A DNA stretch of 64,000 bases from Heterocephalus glaber (GCF_000247695.1 NW_004624748.1:10143344-10207343); one strand, 5' to 3'; shown: positions 46,988 through 58,420, numbered from the stretch's first letter. Program-made: numbers and translations. Notes: a model not told the origin generated them from the letters alone.

Positions 46988-47176
46988 GTTTTTGTACTGG
47001 GAATTGAACTCAGGGATTTTGCACTGAGCTACATCCCCAGCCCTTTTTTATTTTTTATTTTGGGATAGGGTCCCACCAATTTGTTAAGTTGTCCATGTGA
47101 GGCTCAGAACTGCAGTCCTTCCACTGTCAGCTTCCCAGGGTGCTGGGATTCCACGTGTGTGACACCATCCTGGCTT
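46988..47176 (-). mobile_element. B1-dID dimeric SINE
   Basis: ID half at left (tttgtactgggaattgaactc, cactgagctacatccccagccc), T-rich linker, B1 half at right (gggatagggtcccaccaatttg, cccagggtgctgggattcca, ccatcctggct). Confidence 0.85.
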
Positions 47177-47179
47177 AAC

Positions 47180-48785
47180 ACTTCCTCTTTTAATTGCAAG
47201 ATAATTTAAGTTCCAACTTGATTTTACAGACAGGAGATCTACACCAGACTTTCCAACTGGATGCAAATAGATTATAGGTGTTGAGATGTGATCCTTTCGA
47301 TCCTTGGCATGAACTTGGTAGTGTCAGGAGCGGCCAGAACCCTGGAGCCATTTCTCACATGTGTCCCATAAGAAAAAGTGTGACACACTATTCCAGTCAT
47401 AAGAAAGAAAGATCACCAGGGGCTAAAATGGTGGAGGTAAGCTGCAGGGAGGGCTTGTTAGGCAGGTGAAATTTGAATGAACACAGGGGTGACTTCAGAA
47501 GACAATGCCACAGCAGTGGTGCAGAGGAACAGCTCACATGACATGCCTGTGGTAATTAACTGGCTAAACTGCTTGGGGTGCCAGACAGATGTCTGAGGAG
47601 GTAAAGTAGGAAATAGGGTGGTCCTGGTCCAGGCATCAGACAGGGTTTTTGATCAGAGAAGGAGAACCATTAGCAGTGGTTTATTACAGGTGTTAGCCTC
47701 CATGCAATCATGGGAACTGGAAGAGAAATCTCTGCAAGCAATATATTGCTTCTTCTGAGTCTGAGGTTGGGCCTGAAATTTCCATAGGTCACATATTGGC
47801 AATAATCAAGAAAAGCTAAATAGGAAATGTGAACGGGCAAGACCAAAGGGGAATCTGTGAGGACTGTAACTCTCAAGAGCAAACTGGACTCACATTTGTT
47901 TCCCACTACCTCCAGCCCCGATGACATGGGAGATGTGCCGGAGAAGAGTGCCCTTGCCGTGGCCTGCTTCTGCACCTGGCCCTTGACTTGCAGAAGTTGA
48001 AAGATGAGTCTGGCAGGAGCTGGAGGAACTGCAGATCTATAGCAATATATGTCAGCCACTGCAGTCAGACACATTCTGATCTGCAGAGCATCATAGGTGA
48101 CCTCTCCTTCACTCCTGCCTTTCAAGCATTACAGAATTTTCCTGTGGAAACCTCTAACCTGGAACTCTGCTGGGAGATTTGGGGGAGATGTAGCTCCACA
48201 TGGGATATGGAACAGGGTTCAACTGCAGAGCTGCAACTTTATTCTGTAAGCAGTATAAACAGGAGGCCTCACTGAAGCATTGATTTGATGGAATGGATGT
48301 GTTGGGGAGGATTTTCTTTCTAACATGGAAAGTGAGATGGAGAAATATGAACACATGAGAGTATAGTTGAAAGTTTATGGTAATCGTCGAGGTAAGAGAA
48401 TGTAGGGACCAGGAAGGGAATGAGCAGGAAAAGTGGAAATTAGGAGCCTGGTTCTAGAAACATGCTAGATTTCTGAATTTGAGAACAAAGGGCAAGAGAA
48501 CCCAGAATGCTCCTGAGGTGCACCCAGGAAATGAGAACTGTGGTCCTTGAAGTAAAGTTACTCATTTAAAAGCTATCCTTTTTTAATAGCTAACTATTCT
48601 ACCCTATTGAAATGGATTACAATAATCAGAGAATTTAAGTTGGTAACATTTGAACAGTTCAAACCTGTAAGGACAGCAAAGAAGGGAAGGGAATATTGGC
48701 AAAAGAAAGGAGGAGGAGGAAATTCCATTGAGCTGTTAGTAAATTTGTTCTGAGGACACTTGTCTGGTAGAAGGTCACTGAATCC
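47180..48785. other. No recognisable feature
   Basis: Contains a 151-codon minus frame (47670-48125) and a 95-codon plus frame (47988-48275) in opposite directions. I recognise neither. No repeat could be assigned. Confidence 0.35.
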
Positions 48786-48789
48786 AGAG

Positions 48790-48812
48790 GGTTTTGTTTG
48801 TTTGTTTGTTTG
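48790..48812 (+). repeat. (GTTT)n tail-like repeat
   Basis: gtttt then gtttgtttgtttgttt; on the minus strand this is the modified A tail of the adjacent B1. Confidence 0.85.
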
Positions 48813-48922
48813 TAGACACAGTCATTCTAAATTACTAAGTTGCCCAGCTAGGCTTGAACTTCCCATCCTGCCTCAGCCTCCCAGAGTGCTGGGATTACAG
48901 GCATGTGCCATGCTTGGCTTTA
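48813..48922 (-). mobile_element. B1-like SINE
   Basis: agttgcccagctaggcttgaacttccc, cctgcctcagcctcccagagtgctgggattacaggcatgtgcc. Confidence 0.85.
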
Positions 48923-49213
48923 CAAGTGTTTTATAAAAGTTTTGGTATTTGAGACAGTATGAAATAAAATCTATAGGAGGCTATTGATTTGGTGGAGGTC
49001 CTGCATTAGGCCCAAGAGACCAAATCAAAACAGAGTCATTCATGCTAAAGCTCCACTTGATGAAACCAAAACTAAGTTATCTTCTGAGAAATCAGAAAAG
49101 AAATAATAGCCAAAGCCCCAAACAGGCCAGTTTTAGCTAGCACGATGAGGAAGTTCTCTCTTCTTTAAGGCTTCCAAGGAAAGTAATGGAATAACTTGAT
49201 GTTAACCAATCCA

Positions 49214-49403
49214 CTTTTTTTTTTAAAGTATTGGGATTGAACCCAAGGCCTGTGCACTAAGCTATCTCCCCAGCCACCCCACCTCCTACAATTTTTTGAG
49301 ACCGGGTCTCTTTCAGTCACTAGGTTGCCCAGGTTAGGCTCAAACTTGCAGTCCTCCTGCCTCAGGCTGCCTTAAAAAACTGACTATTCTGTCATGCCTG
49401 GCA
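49214..49403 (-). mobile_element. B1-dID dimeric SINE
   Basis: ID half (gtattgggattgaacccaagg, cactaagctatctccccagcc), then B1 half (gagaccgggtctctttcagtcact, ggttgcccaggttaggctcaaactt, cctcctgcctcaggctgcc, catgcctggca). Confidence 0.85.
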
Positions 49404-50014
49404 TAGCACCTTTCTATTTTTAGAGCAGATGCTGCCTGATTCATGAACCACAAATAAAAATCAGTTAGGTCATTTAACTTAATTTGTTGTAATCTTATCT
49501 TTTGACAGAAGACATAAAATTTTTGAGAGAAGGGACTAGAGGTTTTGTTAGTTTTCAAAGGGATTTGGTTTCTACAAAGGTGAGGAGTCTTTCCCTTAGA
49601 GGAACATTACTGAATGGTTCCTGGCTTAGACCAAACTGACCTTCATTCTCTGTTCAAGTTTGGATTCGAAGCCTGGGTCCAGTAGACACAGGGAGAGAGC
49701 AAGCCCAGAGTCTAGGAAGTGATGGGAAGCAAACTCTAGACAGAGCAAGGGGCCAGCTTCTGAGACTTTCCTCTTTTTTTCTCTCCTATTAAGTGAAAAT
49801 AGCATACAAGCAGAAAGGGTAGAGGCTGACCAGGTCCAGTCTGCTGCAAGGGTTACTCTTTTGTTTGCACCATACTAGGTACTTAACCAATGTATGCTAC
49901 GTACTTTCAGGAGACTAATTAATTAAGGGATTCTTTCCAAAATATTTCATTGGTACTTAAACACTAAGGCCATCTAAAAACAAACTAACTAACCTTTCTC
50001 AGATATTGCTTCCA

Positions 50015-50097
50015 GGGCCAGGGATTTAGCTCAGTGGTTCTGCTGCCTGCCTCACAAGCACAAGGTCTGAGTTTGACCCCCGGTACCAAAAAAAAAG
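50015..50097 (+). mobile_element. ID-like SINE with TSD
   Basis: gggccagggatttagctcag, ctgcctgcctcacaagcac, gtttgacccccggtacc, A tail. Shared flank cagatattgcttc at 50000-50012 and 50105-50117. Confidence 0.95.
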
Positions 50098-50320
50098 ATG
50101 TTTGCAGATATTGCTTCTTACTTCTGAGTATAATTTTCTGGACCAAGCTTGCTGATGGGCTTGTTTGCCTGGAGTCCACTTCACTCTAAGCACTGACCAA
50201 TCACCTGAATAGGAGATCAGTTCTTTTAGAAGTGCAGTGCACACTGCTATTTTTTTAGCCTCTCAGTATGGAAGCCCATTTCCTAGTTGGGAGGCATATC
50301 CTCCCCTTATCTCACCTGCA

Positions 50321-50600
50321 TTGTTGTTGTTGTTGTTGTTTCCATTATGTTTATTGGTACATTTTAGGTATAAAATACAGTTACATTCATCATTGGGATC
50401 TTGTACCATTACATGAGTATCTTGGTTCTTATTTTTTTCCTTTTCCCCTGCCCTCTCTCCCTTCACCCCCTCTACCCTTCTCTATTTGCAAAGACTTTGT
50501 TTCCATTTTTTTCCTTTTCTCATATTTTTTCTTTTCCCTTTTATCCTTTCCCCTACCCCTCCCACTTTCCCTGCTCCTTTAGACCTTTTCTTCCTATTAC
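50321..50600 (-). mobile_element. LINE-1 3' end with (AAC)n tail
   Basis: Left edge is (ttg)n at 50321-50340, the tail on the minus strand, followed by the poly(A) signal AATAAA (complement of 50350-50355) and the same terminus as the L1 tail at 4541. The pyrimidine-rich stretch 50430-50590 is the polypurine tract of the L1 3' UTR in element sense. 5'-truncated. Confidence 0.75.
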
Positions 50601-50639
50601 ACAATATCAGTTTTGCATTTTTAAAATTACAATATCAAA

Positions 50640-52690
50640 ATTTAGAGGACATTACCACAGATTTTACAGAATTAAAAAGGATATAGAAAGCATATTACAA
50701 AAATCCTCTTTGAAATAAATTTGACAACTTCTAAGAAGTATCTTGGAAGACAAATTAATGAAACTGACTCTGGAGCAAATAAAAAATTTGAATAGCACCT
50801 ATTAAAGAAAGTATATTCCTAGCTTGAAAACCTACCTATATGATAACAGCAAGCTCCTATACATTTTAACTGATAAATTGTATCAAACATTTAAAGCAGA
50901 AAAAAAAAGGAACACTTCTCCCCTCATTTTAGGAAATCAATATTGTGCTAATGTTAAAACTGGATAAAGATAATAGAAGAAAAAAGTATGAACATAGATA
51001 GAAATTCATTTAACAAAACAAACTATTAGAAGTCAGATCTGGCAGTATGTAGAAAGTGGTTTTATTATAGGGATGGCAGTGTTGGTTCAGCATTGGAAGA
51101 TCCACCCTCAAAAGTCATCATTTTCACAGAGGAAAGGAAAAAGCCATATGATCCTGTCACTAGTTGGAGAAAAACTATTGGATTTAATTCTACAGCTGTT
51201 CATGGTAAAAGCTATCAGCAGTATAGAAGTAGAACAGAACCTTCTCAATAGATAAAAGACATGTGCTCCATACTTCCAGCAAGCACGCCTTATATGAATG
51301 GAGAAGATACAATGCTTTCTCCTTAAGGTGGGGAACAAGGGCAGATAGGCCTAGTCTTCATCTGTCCATTATACTTTGAAACATAGGTCCAAACCAAAAT
51401 AGTCTGGCAATAAAAAGAAATAATTAGCATAGGATTCACAAGGTATAAGTAAAATCTTTATACGTAGATGAAATAATCATCTACAGAGAAAATACTAAGA
51501 AATCTCTAGGAGCCCCTAGAACTAGTATTGAATTTAGCAGGATTAGAAAACACAAGGTATATATAAAAATTTAGGTCTATGTATACTTGCTATAAATGAA
51601 GAATTGAATATTGAAATTTAAAAGTTATGTAGGAGTACAAAGGACCTAGAAAAGTAAAAAGAAAAGAAAAAAGAAAAAAAAATAGTGTTGGAAGACATTT
51701 ATTGCTATTTTTTTTAAATTTTGGTACCAGGGATCAAACTCAGGACCTTGAGCTTGCGAGGCAGGTGGCAGAACCACTGAGCAAAATCCCCAGCCCTTAT
51801 TACCTAATTTTAAGACTTCCTCTAAAGATACAGTAATCAAGGCAATGTTGGTGTAAGGAAAGACATATAGGTCATTGAAATAAAACAAAATCTGGAAATA
51901 GAACCACACATATATGGTCCACTGAGTTTTGAAAGATTATTTAACATCAACATTTTATAGAATATAAATTCAACTCAAAAGCAGAGGAAAAGATAGTGTT
52001 TTCAGCACATGGTACTAGAGCACCTGTTATCTGTATGTAAAAAATTAACCTCAACCCTTTATTTCCACACATAAAAATAACTTGAAAGGATCTATGAACC
52101 TAAGTATGAAAAACTAAAACTATAAAACTTTAAGAAGAAATTATTAGGGAAAATGTTCATGAATTTAGAGTAGGCAAGAATTTCCTAGGATACAGAAAAC
52201 ATATATAAAAGAAAAAACTGATGAATGAGATTCCATCAAAATTTAGAACTTTAAATGACATTGTTAAGAAAATGAAAAATAGTCCTAGACTATATTTGTA
52301 ATACATATAACCTATGGCCAGAATATATAAAGAACTTTTACAGCTCATTAATGGACAACCCAATTAAAAAGTAGATACAAGAAGATGATAAATAGCCAGT
52401 ACAGCATAAGGAAAGATGTGCAACACTAGAATCAGAAAAATACTAATCAGTACAACAAGATCATATTATACACTCATTAGGGAGATGAAGTTAGAAGTTT
52501 TAAAAGAACAGATGTCAGCTTAGGTGTGAGCCAGTTAGAACTTTCAAATACTGCTAATGTGAATGTAAAATGATAAAACTATTTTGGAAAACAGTATAGA
52601 AATTACTTGTATTACTGTTAGGAACCAACAGTTCTGTTCTTAAATTTTTACTTGAGAGGAATGAAAATACATGTTCACAATAGATTTGTA
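50640..52690 (+). mobile_element. Ancient L1 (L1M class) ORF2 and 3' part
   Basis: Sense orientation. 51060-51260 matches the reverse-transcriptase region (gggatggcagtgttggttcagcattggaagatccaccc; frame with KSHMILSL), heavily broken by stops. 52310-52690 has late ORF2/3' phrases (gaacttttacagctcattaatgg, acccaattaaaaag, tgaatgtaaaatgataaaactattttggaaaacag). A SINE interrupts it at 51707. Confidence 0.75.
51707..51796 (-). mobile_element. ID-like SINE inside ancient L1
   Basis: T run, ggtaccagggatcaaactca, gagcttgcgaggcaggtggca, cactgagcaaaatccccagccc. Confidence 0.9.
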
Positions 52691-52734
52691 CACACAAATT
52701 GACTATCCCTCATCTGAAATTCTTGGGACCAGAA

Positions 52735-53017
52735 GTGTTTCAGATTTTGGTTTGAAATCCACTTGATCTGCAAAGAGGATAGCTACTCCTGCTTTTTTTC
52801 AGGTTCCTGTCACATGGAGTATTGTTTTCCACCCTTTAACTTTCAGTCTGTGAGTTTCTTTTTGAATTAAGTGTGTTTCTTGTATTATGCAGCATATTGT
52901 TGGATCTAGCTTCTTGACCCATTCTGTCAGTCTATTTCTTTTGATTGGTGAATTGAGACCATTAACATCGGTGGTTATAACTGATATGTACTGACTCATC
53001 TTGTTGGATTCTCCCAC
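52735..53017 (-). pseudogene. LINE-1 ORF2 endonuclease domain, N-terminal fragment
   Basis: Eight bases after the ORF1 frame region, MSQYISVITTDVNGLNSPIKRN begins the apurinic-type endonuclease. The conserved Asn of NGLNSP and catalytic Glu of QETH are visible. Reading continues KVKGWKTILHVTGT, a TGA stop at about 52799, then KKAGVAIL and VDFKPKS. Downstream reverse transcriptase is absent, so it is non-functional. Confidence 0.8.
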
Positions 53018-53024
53018 TTTGCAT

Positions 53025-54075
53025 TTAATTTCTTGTCATGCCCAATGGATTCATTCTGCTGGGCTTCCTGAGGTAGTGATCCTTGTTGTCTTTTCCTAGG
53101 ATATTGTCTAAATTTTTTTCGAGTGCTGATTTGGTATTCATGAAGTTCCTAAGGTGCTCTTTGTCATGAAAGTATTTTATTTTTTCATCAATTTTGAAAG
53201 ATAATTTTGCAGGGTACATCAATCTGGGTTGGAGGCTGTTTTCCTTTAATGCTTGCAATACTTTACTCCAAGCTCTTCTTGCCTTGAGGGTTTGCATTGA
53301 AAAGTCTACTGTGATTCTGATGGGCTTTCCTTTGTAGGTGATTTGTTTCTTTTCTCTAACCTCTTGTAAAATTTTGTTCTTCTGTTGGGTTTCTGGAATC
53401 TTAACTATTATATGCCTATGTGTAGATTTTTTTGATCAAGGCTAGTTGGAGCCCTATATGCCTCACTTATCTGTATGCCAAGTTCTTTTCCCCTTCTTGG
53501 GAAGTTTCCAGCCATCACTTCTGTGAAAAGATTTTTATGTCATCTGCACCCTCTCCTGTTTCTTTGTTGGCTCCAATCAGTCTTATGCTATTCTTCCTTG
53601 CATCATCTAGCAGCTGCTGGATTGATTTCTCATGGTTCCTTACTATTTTAAAGACATTTTTCTTTTCCTTGTCACTAATTGCAATCTTATCTTCCATATC
53701 TAAAATTCTGTCCTCATATTTGCTCTTTCTGCTGCGTAAGCTTTTAATGGAGTTTTTAATCTCCTGGAAATCTGTTTGTATCTCTTTTATGGATTCCATC
53801 TGTTTCCTACTTTAGGATTCCACCATGTTCCTCAGCTCCTCTATTGTTTTATCTGTGTCCTCTCTAGATTTATTAATCATGTCTTGCACTATGGGCACAA
53901 TCTCTGCTGTTATGTGAGAAATTATTTCTGATTTCATTTTTTCCAGGTCCTCTTTCGTTGCCAGTTCAGGGAGTTCAGGAGGTTGAGTATCAGATTGTTC
54001 TATCTCATTTCCCTTTGAGGTTGCTGTAGGTGATCTAGAAGTCTGGTTCTGTGGCTTGTTTATGTGTCTTCTCAT
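53025..54075 (-). pseudogene. LINE-1 ORF1 pseudogene
   Basis: Starts at ATG 54075 (MRRHINKPQNQTSRSPTAT). The N-terminal tail leads into a charged helical region (LEKMKSEIISHITAEI, SIKSLRSRKSKYEDRILDME), the likely coiled coil, then the RRM-like start (NSIRLIGANKETGEG). One in-frame stop lies at about 53812-53814, another follows 53515, and a frameshift precedes the C-terminal domain piece (ARRAWSKVLQALKEN...YPAKLSF, 53297-53025). Normally an RNA chaperone needed for L1 movement; here dead. Confidence 0.8.
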
Positions 54076-54240
54076 TTCAAAGTGGGGGTGTGTGTGTTGC
54101 TGGAACCTGCGTGGCTCACCTTCTCTGTGCTGGGAGTGGTGCTATGGTGTCCCAAGAGCCTTCTCCTGGGCGCTGGGGGTGGCTGTCTCACCCAAATTGT
54201 TGTAGTCAGGGCCCTGCCTCCCACTAAAGAATCCAGAATG

Positions 54241-54705
54241 GAAAGATGTTTCCTCTCTCATTCTTCTCGCATCAGGATGAAGTCACATGGCCTGCTTGGC
54301 CAATCAGACCCTCTTGCCAGGAATGTGGACCCTTGAATGAACGACACAGAGAAAGATAAATGATGAGATTTGATTCATGGCTGTAGTAGGGGTTTAGCAA
54401 TGACAGTGGTGCGGCTTCAGTGTCTAGAGTAGAGGCTGTGTGTAAGTTGTTATTGGTGGAGCCTGACAACTAGCTTCTATTGCCCCACCTCCCACTGTTT
54501 TTAAGTCATGCTTTGCTGACCTCCTATCCATGTGGTCAGTGACCTGAATTTCTTTCAGTAGATGACTTTTTTCATAAGTTTACCAAATTGGTTTCTATTG
54601 CTTGCAGCTAGAATTCTGAGCAATATAGAAAATGTTTCCAGGGTCCTTTGAATCATTTTTATCATACACCATGGGTGAAATGAAACCCTAGCCCTTGCAA
54701 TGTCT
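54241..54705. other. Unassigned sequence right of L1
   Basis: Could be further L1 5' UTR or an older repeat (ttaagtcatgctttgctgac, tcagtgacctgaatttc). No tandem array like the one at 1191 is present. Confidence 0.3.
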
Positions 54706-54710
54706 CCTGT

Positions 54711-55585
54711 AATGATTAATTTTGTTTGTCCATTTGACTGGGCCACAGAGTGCCCAGATATTTGATAAAATACTCAGCTGATTGTTTTAATAAGGGTGTT
54801 TTTTGATGAGAATAACATTTAAATCTGCAGACTGAGTAAAGTAGATTGCCTTCTAGCTTTGTCATTTCAGGCTGCTATAACAAAGCACCATACAGTGCGC
54901 AGCTTACAACAGTAAAAATGTACTTCTTAACAGTCCTGGAGGCTGAAAGCCCAATAACAGTGTGCCAGCAGCGTGAGGTGGTGAAGGCCCTCTTCCAGAC
55001 TTAATGCTGCCAACTTCTTATATCTTTATATTGTGGAAAGAAGAACAAGAGAGCCCTCTGAGATCTCTTTTATAAGGGCACTAATGTCATGTATGAAGAA
55101 TCTACCTTTATGACCTAATTGCCTTCCAAAGGCCCCATCATGTAACACCATTACCCTGGGGGTTAGGATTTTAATATATAACTTTTGTGAGCACATAAAC
55201 ATTCATTCAGTCCATAACATCTTCCCTATGGTGGGTCACATCCAATAAGCCGAAGGCCTAAAATGAATAAAAAAAGCTGACCCTCCCTCAAGTAAGAGAG
55301 AATTCTTCTTGCCTGCCTTCAGACTGGGACAATGATTTTTTTTTTTTCTGTCTTTGGACTATAACTATATCCCAGGATTTCCTGGGTCTCTGGCCATCAG
55401 ACTCAGAGTGGAACTAAGCCATTGGCTTTCCTGGGTGTCCAGCTTGCTGACTCACCATACAGATCTTGGGACATGCCAGCTTCTCTAATCATGTGAGCCA
55501 ATTCTTTACAATAAATCTCCACATATCTCTATCTCCACTGATACATTATTTCTTCTTTTTCCTGTTCCTTGGAAAACCCTAACAC
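54711..55585 (+). mobile_element. LTR split by a second LTR
   Basis: Left part: gtccatttgactgggccacagagtgcccagatatttgataaaat, ctgcagactgagtaaagtagattgcc. Right part: tgggtcacatccaataagccgaaggcc, aagctgaccctccctcaagtaagagagaattcttc, tgtgagccaattctttacaataaatctcc, ending ggaaaaccctaacaca. The halves join in the order of a known ERVL-type LTR-like repeat. Confidence 0.65.
54860..55219 (-). mobile_element. Nested antisense MaLR-like LTR
   Basis: TG...CA bounded (tgtcatttcaggctgctataac to cattcagtccataaca). Internal phrases aacagtcctggaggctgaaagcc and cacta atgtcatgtatg fit antisense MLT1-type LTRs. Inserted after gattgcc of the outer element. Confidence 0.65.
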
Positions 55586-55610
55586 AACTCTCCATTGGAC
55601 AGTCTTATTA

Positions 55611-55686
55611 AAGAGGAAATAGAATCTGTATGATTCTTTAGGCCCAAAGGAGAAAAAACTTCTAATCAAACTCAAAGGAAATTGCC
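55611..55686 (+). repeat. Inverted repeat, left arm (~76 bp)
   Basis: aagaggaaatagaatctgta at its start through ctcaaaggaaattgcc at its end. Reverse complement aligns with 55891-55957 plus 56087-56098 at roughly 88% by eye. Confidence 0.8.
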
Positions 55687-55718
55687 TACACAGAGATCTA
55701 CTAATATTACCTCAGAAA

Positions 55719-55725
55719 GGGGGGG

Positions 55726-55766
<41 letters not shown>
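55719..55766 (+). repeat. (G)n(GA)n microsatellite
   Basis: A G run of about ten followed by about nineteen ga units, located in the loop of the inverted repeat. Confidence 0.9.
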
Positions 55767-55768
<2 letters not shown>

Positions 55769-55890
55769 CACTTGGCCAGAAGATCAGGATACCAGCTCTA
55801 CCTTTTCCCCAAGTGTCTCATTCCTTATTGCAGAATGACCCTGGTCTGGAGTGTCATACACTAGATTAGACTGTGAGGTCTTGATAAACA

Positions 55891-56098
55891 GGCAGTTTTC
55901 TTTGAGTTTGATAAAAAATGTTTTCTCTTTTGGGCCTAAAGAATCATATAGATTTCTTTCTTTCTTTCTTTTTCTTTTTCTTTTTTTTTTTTTGGTACCA
56001 AGGCTCAAACTTGGGACCTTGCATTTGCAAGGCAGGCAGCAGAACCACTGAGCTAAATACCTGGCCCAAGAATCATATAGATTTCTATTTCCTCTTTT
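55891..56098 (-). repeat. Inverted repeat, right arm, split by a SINE
   Basis: ggcagttttctttgagtttgat, tttgggcctaaagaatcata, then after the SINE atagatttctatttcctcttt. Removing the SINE and one duplication copy restores one continuous arm. Confidence 0.8.
55958..56067 (-). mobile_element. ID-like SINE with 19 bp perfect TSD
   Basis: Pyrimidine tract (ttct)n and poly(T), ggtaccaaggctcaaacttgg, then cactgagctaaatacctggccc. Exact duplication aagaatcatatagatttct at 55939-55957 and 56068-56086. Confidence 0.95.
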
Positions 56099-56099
56099 T

Positions 56100-58210
56100 G
56101 AAATGAATGCTTTAATGCTTTAAAAAGATGGCAAATATTGCACAAAGGAAAATTCAGAGACTACAATAAGAAAACAAAAATTTCATGAATATGTTACTTA
56201 TATATATATTTCTGGACACACTATCATTCAAGTCATTTATTCAACCATGAGACCTTGCTATCTCCCAAGGGACTGAGGCTCAACAAAATATGCATGGTCT
56301 TTGGTCTTTCCCCCTGGGCTTATGGTCTACAGGAGAAGACTGACCTTCAACAAGAAGTGATGTGTGGCTATGTCTCCCACACAGGTTGACCTGCACACAG
56401 AGTTCATTTCTTAGCAGGTTCTAAAATGGATTTTTCTTTCTAATACTGCAAATCATTTTCTTTTTCTAAGACTCACTTACTGGGCAGCAGACCAAGATTA
56501 GTATTTTCTTTTATCTCCTAGATCTTTAAAAAATTGGAGATCTGTGCAAACTGATGAGAAAAATAATACAAATCATCCAAACCAGCTTTGTTTTCTTCAT
56601 GACTTCAATTATCAGACTCTTAGCAATGTAATCTCCACACCTATATTCTGAATTACCCTGTTTCCTCTGTAAGTTCTACACTTGTGTTAGTTTTGCTTTG
56701 CCTTCTTTGTTTGGAGTAATCTAGGCATTTCAATACTGAGTAATGTGACCTGGGCCCCTGGTACCAGCACCTGCTGTTAGAATGTAAGCTGTCCCTAAAG
56801 GTCCTCTGGGCATGTGCTGCACTTCTTTAGTTTCAGCAAATACCTACCAACAACAACCATGGAATCAGGTGTCAGGTCTCAACCTACTATCCTATAGCCA
56901 GAAGTCTCTATCGGAAGAAACTAAATAATGTAAATAGGACCATAAAAGTGAGGAGGGAAATCACTGGGGGAAATAAAAGTATATTAAGTATATTTAAATG
57001 GAAGTGTTCCCAAATGGACATAATTACATTTCCATTTGTAAAATGTTAAATGTTGTTAAAATGTTAACAATACCATTCTAAAGGCAAGCTAACAAATCAT
57101 TATTTTTTATTCAAGTGATTAAATTTTATGGTAAGTTACATCATCAAACCAAGAAGTCCCTCTACTAGAATATGTGTTTATAAAATGATCTAAAAAGAGG
57201 CTACACTATCAAAAAATGTTTTGAGGACCAGGAATTGGGAAATCTGGATTCTAGTGCCATTAGTTTATTTTGTGCATACTTGATAACTCATTGTCTTGTC
57301 TTGTTTTGTTTTCACTTCCAGAATGGAAGTAATAACACTATGCTACTTTGATCAGAGGTGAAGATAATATACAGAAATGTGGCTCAGTTCATGGGCACCA
57401 GCCTAGGAGGAGAGGTTGTTGGACTCTGTCCAGCACTGGGTCTCACCGTGGCAGACATAGTACTGAGTTTCAAGGGTAAGGCCTGGATTACTTCCTACTC
57501 TGTCACCCATGTGGGAGGCATGACGCTTCATTTAGAGTTGATAGAGGGGTGATGTCAGCCGTTCTTTACTTCTTGTATTTGTCAACACTACTTTTCTTAC
57601 TATTATACTAAAATCAGGAACTATGGTCTCACATCTGGCTTCCTTAGGTCTTATGAAAGCAGATTGGTGCATGAATAGCTGCTCCAGTGGTGTGTCAGTG
57701 GGCACATGACAGCTGGAGGATCCTGGCTGCCATTCTGCTCTGTCTTTATGATTTCATCATAAAGAGATGATAAATGTCTGAGGAGACACTTTTACCCTGA
57801 TTTGAGCATTACCCAATGTATAAATGTATTGAAACATCATATGATAACTGGTAAATATGTACAATTTTTATGCTTTATGTATCAGTTTTAAAAAAGACAT
57901 TTTGAAATTTATGATAAATTTATGATACTACTTGAGAAAAAAAATTCCTAAACCAAACACTAGTATTTTCTATCAACATTTCTAGACAGCTAAAACATAA
58001 CCTCTATCTAGCATGTAGCAAGGAATTCAAAATTATTTTTTTGCAAGGGTTTGAACTTTTTTTTTTGATTCTCTGTGGAAAAGGCCAACTTCTCAGGGGG
58101 CTAAATATTTACTTGAACTTTAGATCGAAGAGGTTCATTGTGTCTAAATGTTCACTTTTCTAAGAGAATATGAAAAGGAATGTGGAAGCCAATACAATTT
58201 TTAAAAAAAT
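56100..58210. other. No recognisable feature
   Basis: AT-rich. A 64-codon frame at 57358-57552 (GTSLGGEVVGLCPALGLTVAD) looks protein-like but is unrecognised and has no supporting context. Confidence 0.35.
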
Positions 58211-58214
58211 CAGC

Positions 58215-58420
58215 ATGAACTTTGGAATCAAAGAATTCTTGGGTCAAAATCCAATTCCTATCATCATATTTGTATTATCTTGGGCAAATTATTTATTTTT
58301 CTGAGCCACAATCTCTCAATAAAAATGTCTTCCTTCTAGATCGTAGGGAGGATTTACTGAAGTCATGTTTTTAAATTCTTGGCATACTATTTGGCAATAT
58401 TAGTGCAGAGTATCTATTGG
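58215..58420 (+). mobile_element. MIR SINE remnant
   Basis: aactttggaatcaaagaattcttgggtcaaaatccaattcc, tatcttgggcaaattatttatttttctgagcc, ttcttggcatactatttggcaa. Confidence 0.7.

Larger units (their letters stand above)
52735..54240 (-). mobile_element. LINE-1 5' half (5' UTR, ORF1, start of ORF2)
   Basis: Minus-strand L1 with an ORF1 start nearly identical to the one at the left window edge. Order from right: GC-rich 5' UTR (about 54076-54240, perhaps to 54470), decayed ORF1, first ~95 codons of ORF2. It stops at about 52735 within the endonuclease domain, so the 3' part is missing, which is opposite to the usual 5' truncation. Confidence 0.8.

Noticed and set aside
47670..48275. 151-codon minus frame and 95-codon plus frame
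   Set aside because: Oppositely overlapping, no family recognised, no supporting signals.
53432..53815. 127-codon plus-strand frame, hydrophobic, membrane-protein-like
   Set aside because: It is the antisense of the L1 ORF1 coiled-coil region.
57358..57552. Possible small exon encoding GTSLGGEVVGLCPALGLTVAD
   Set aside because: Single short frame without homology, flanking splice sites or conservation evidence available here.
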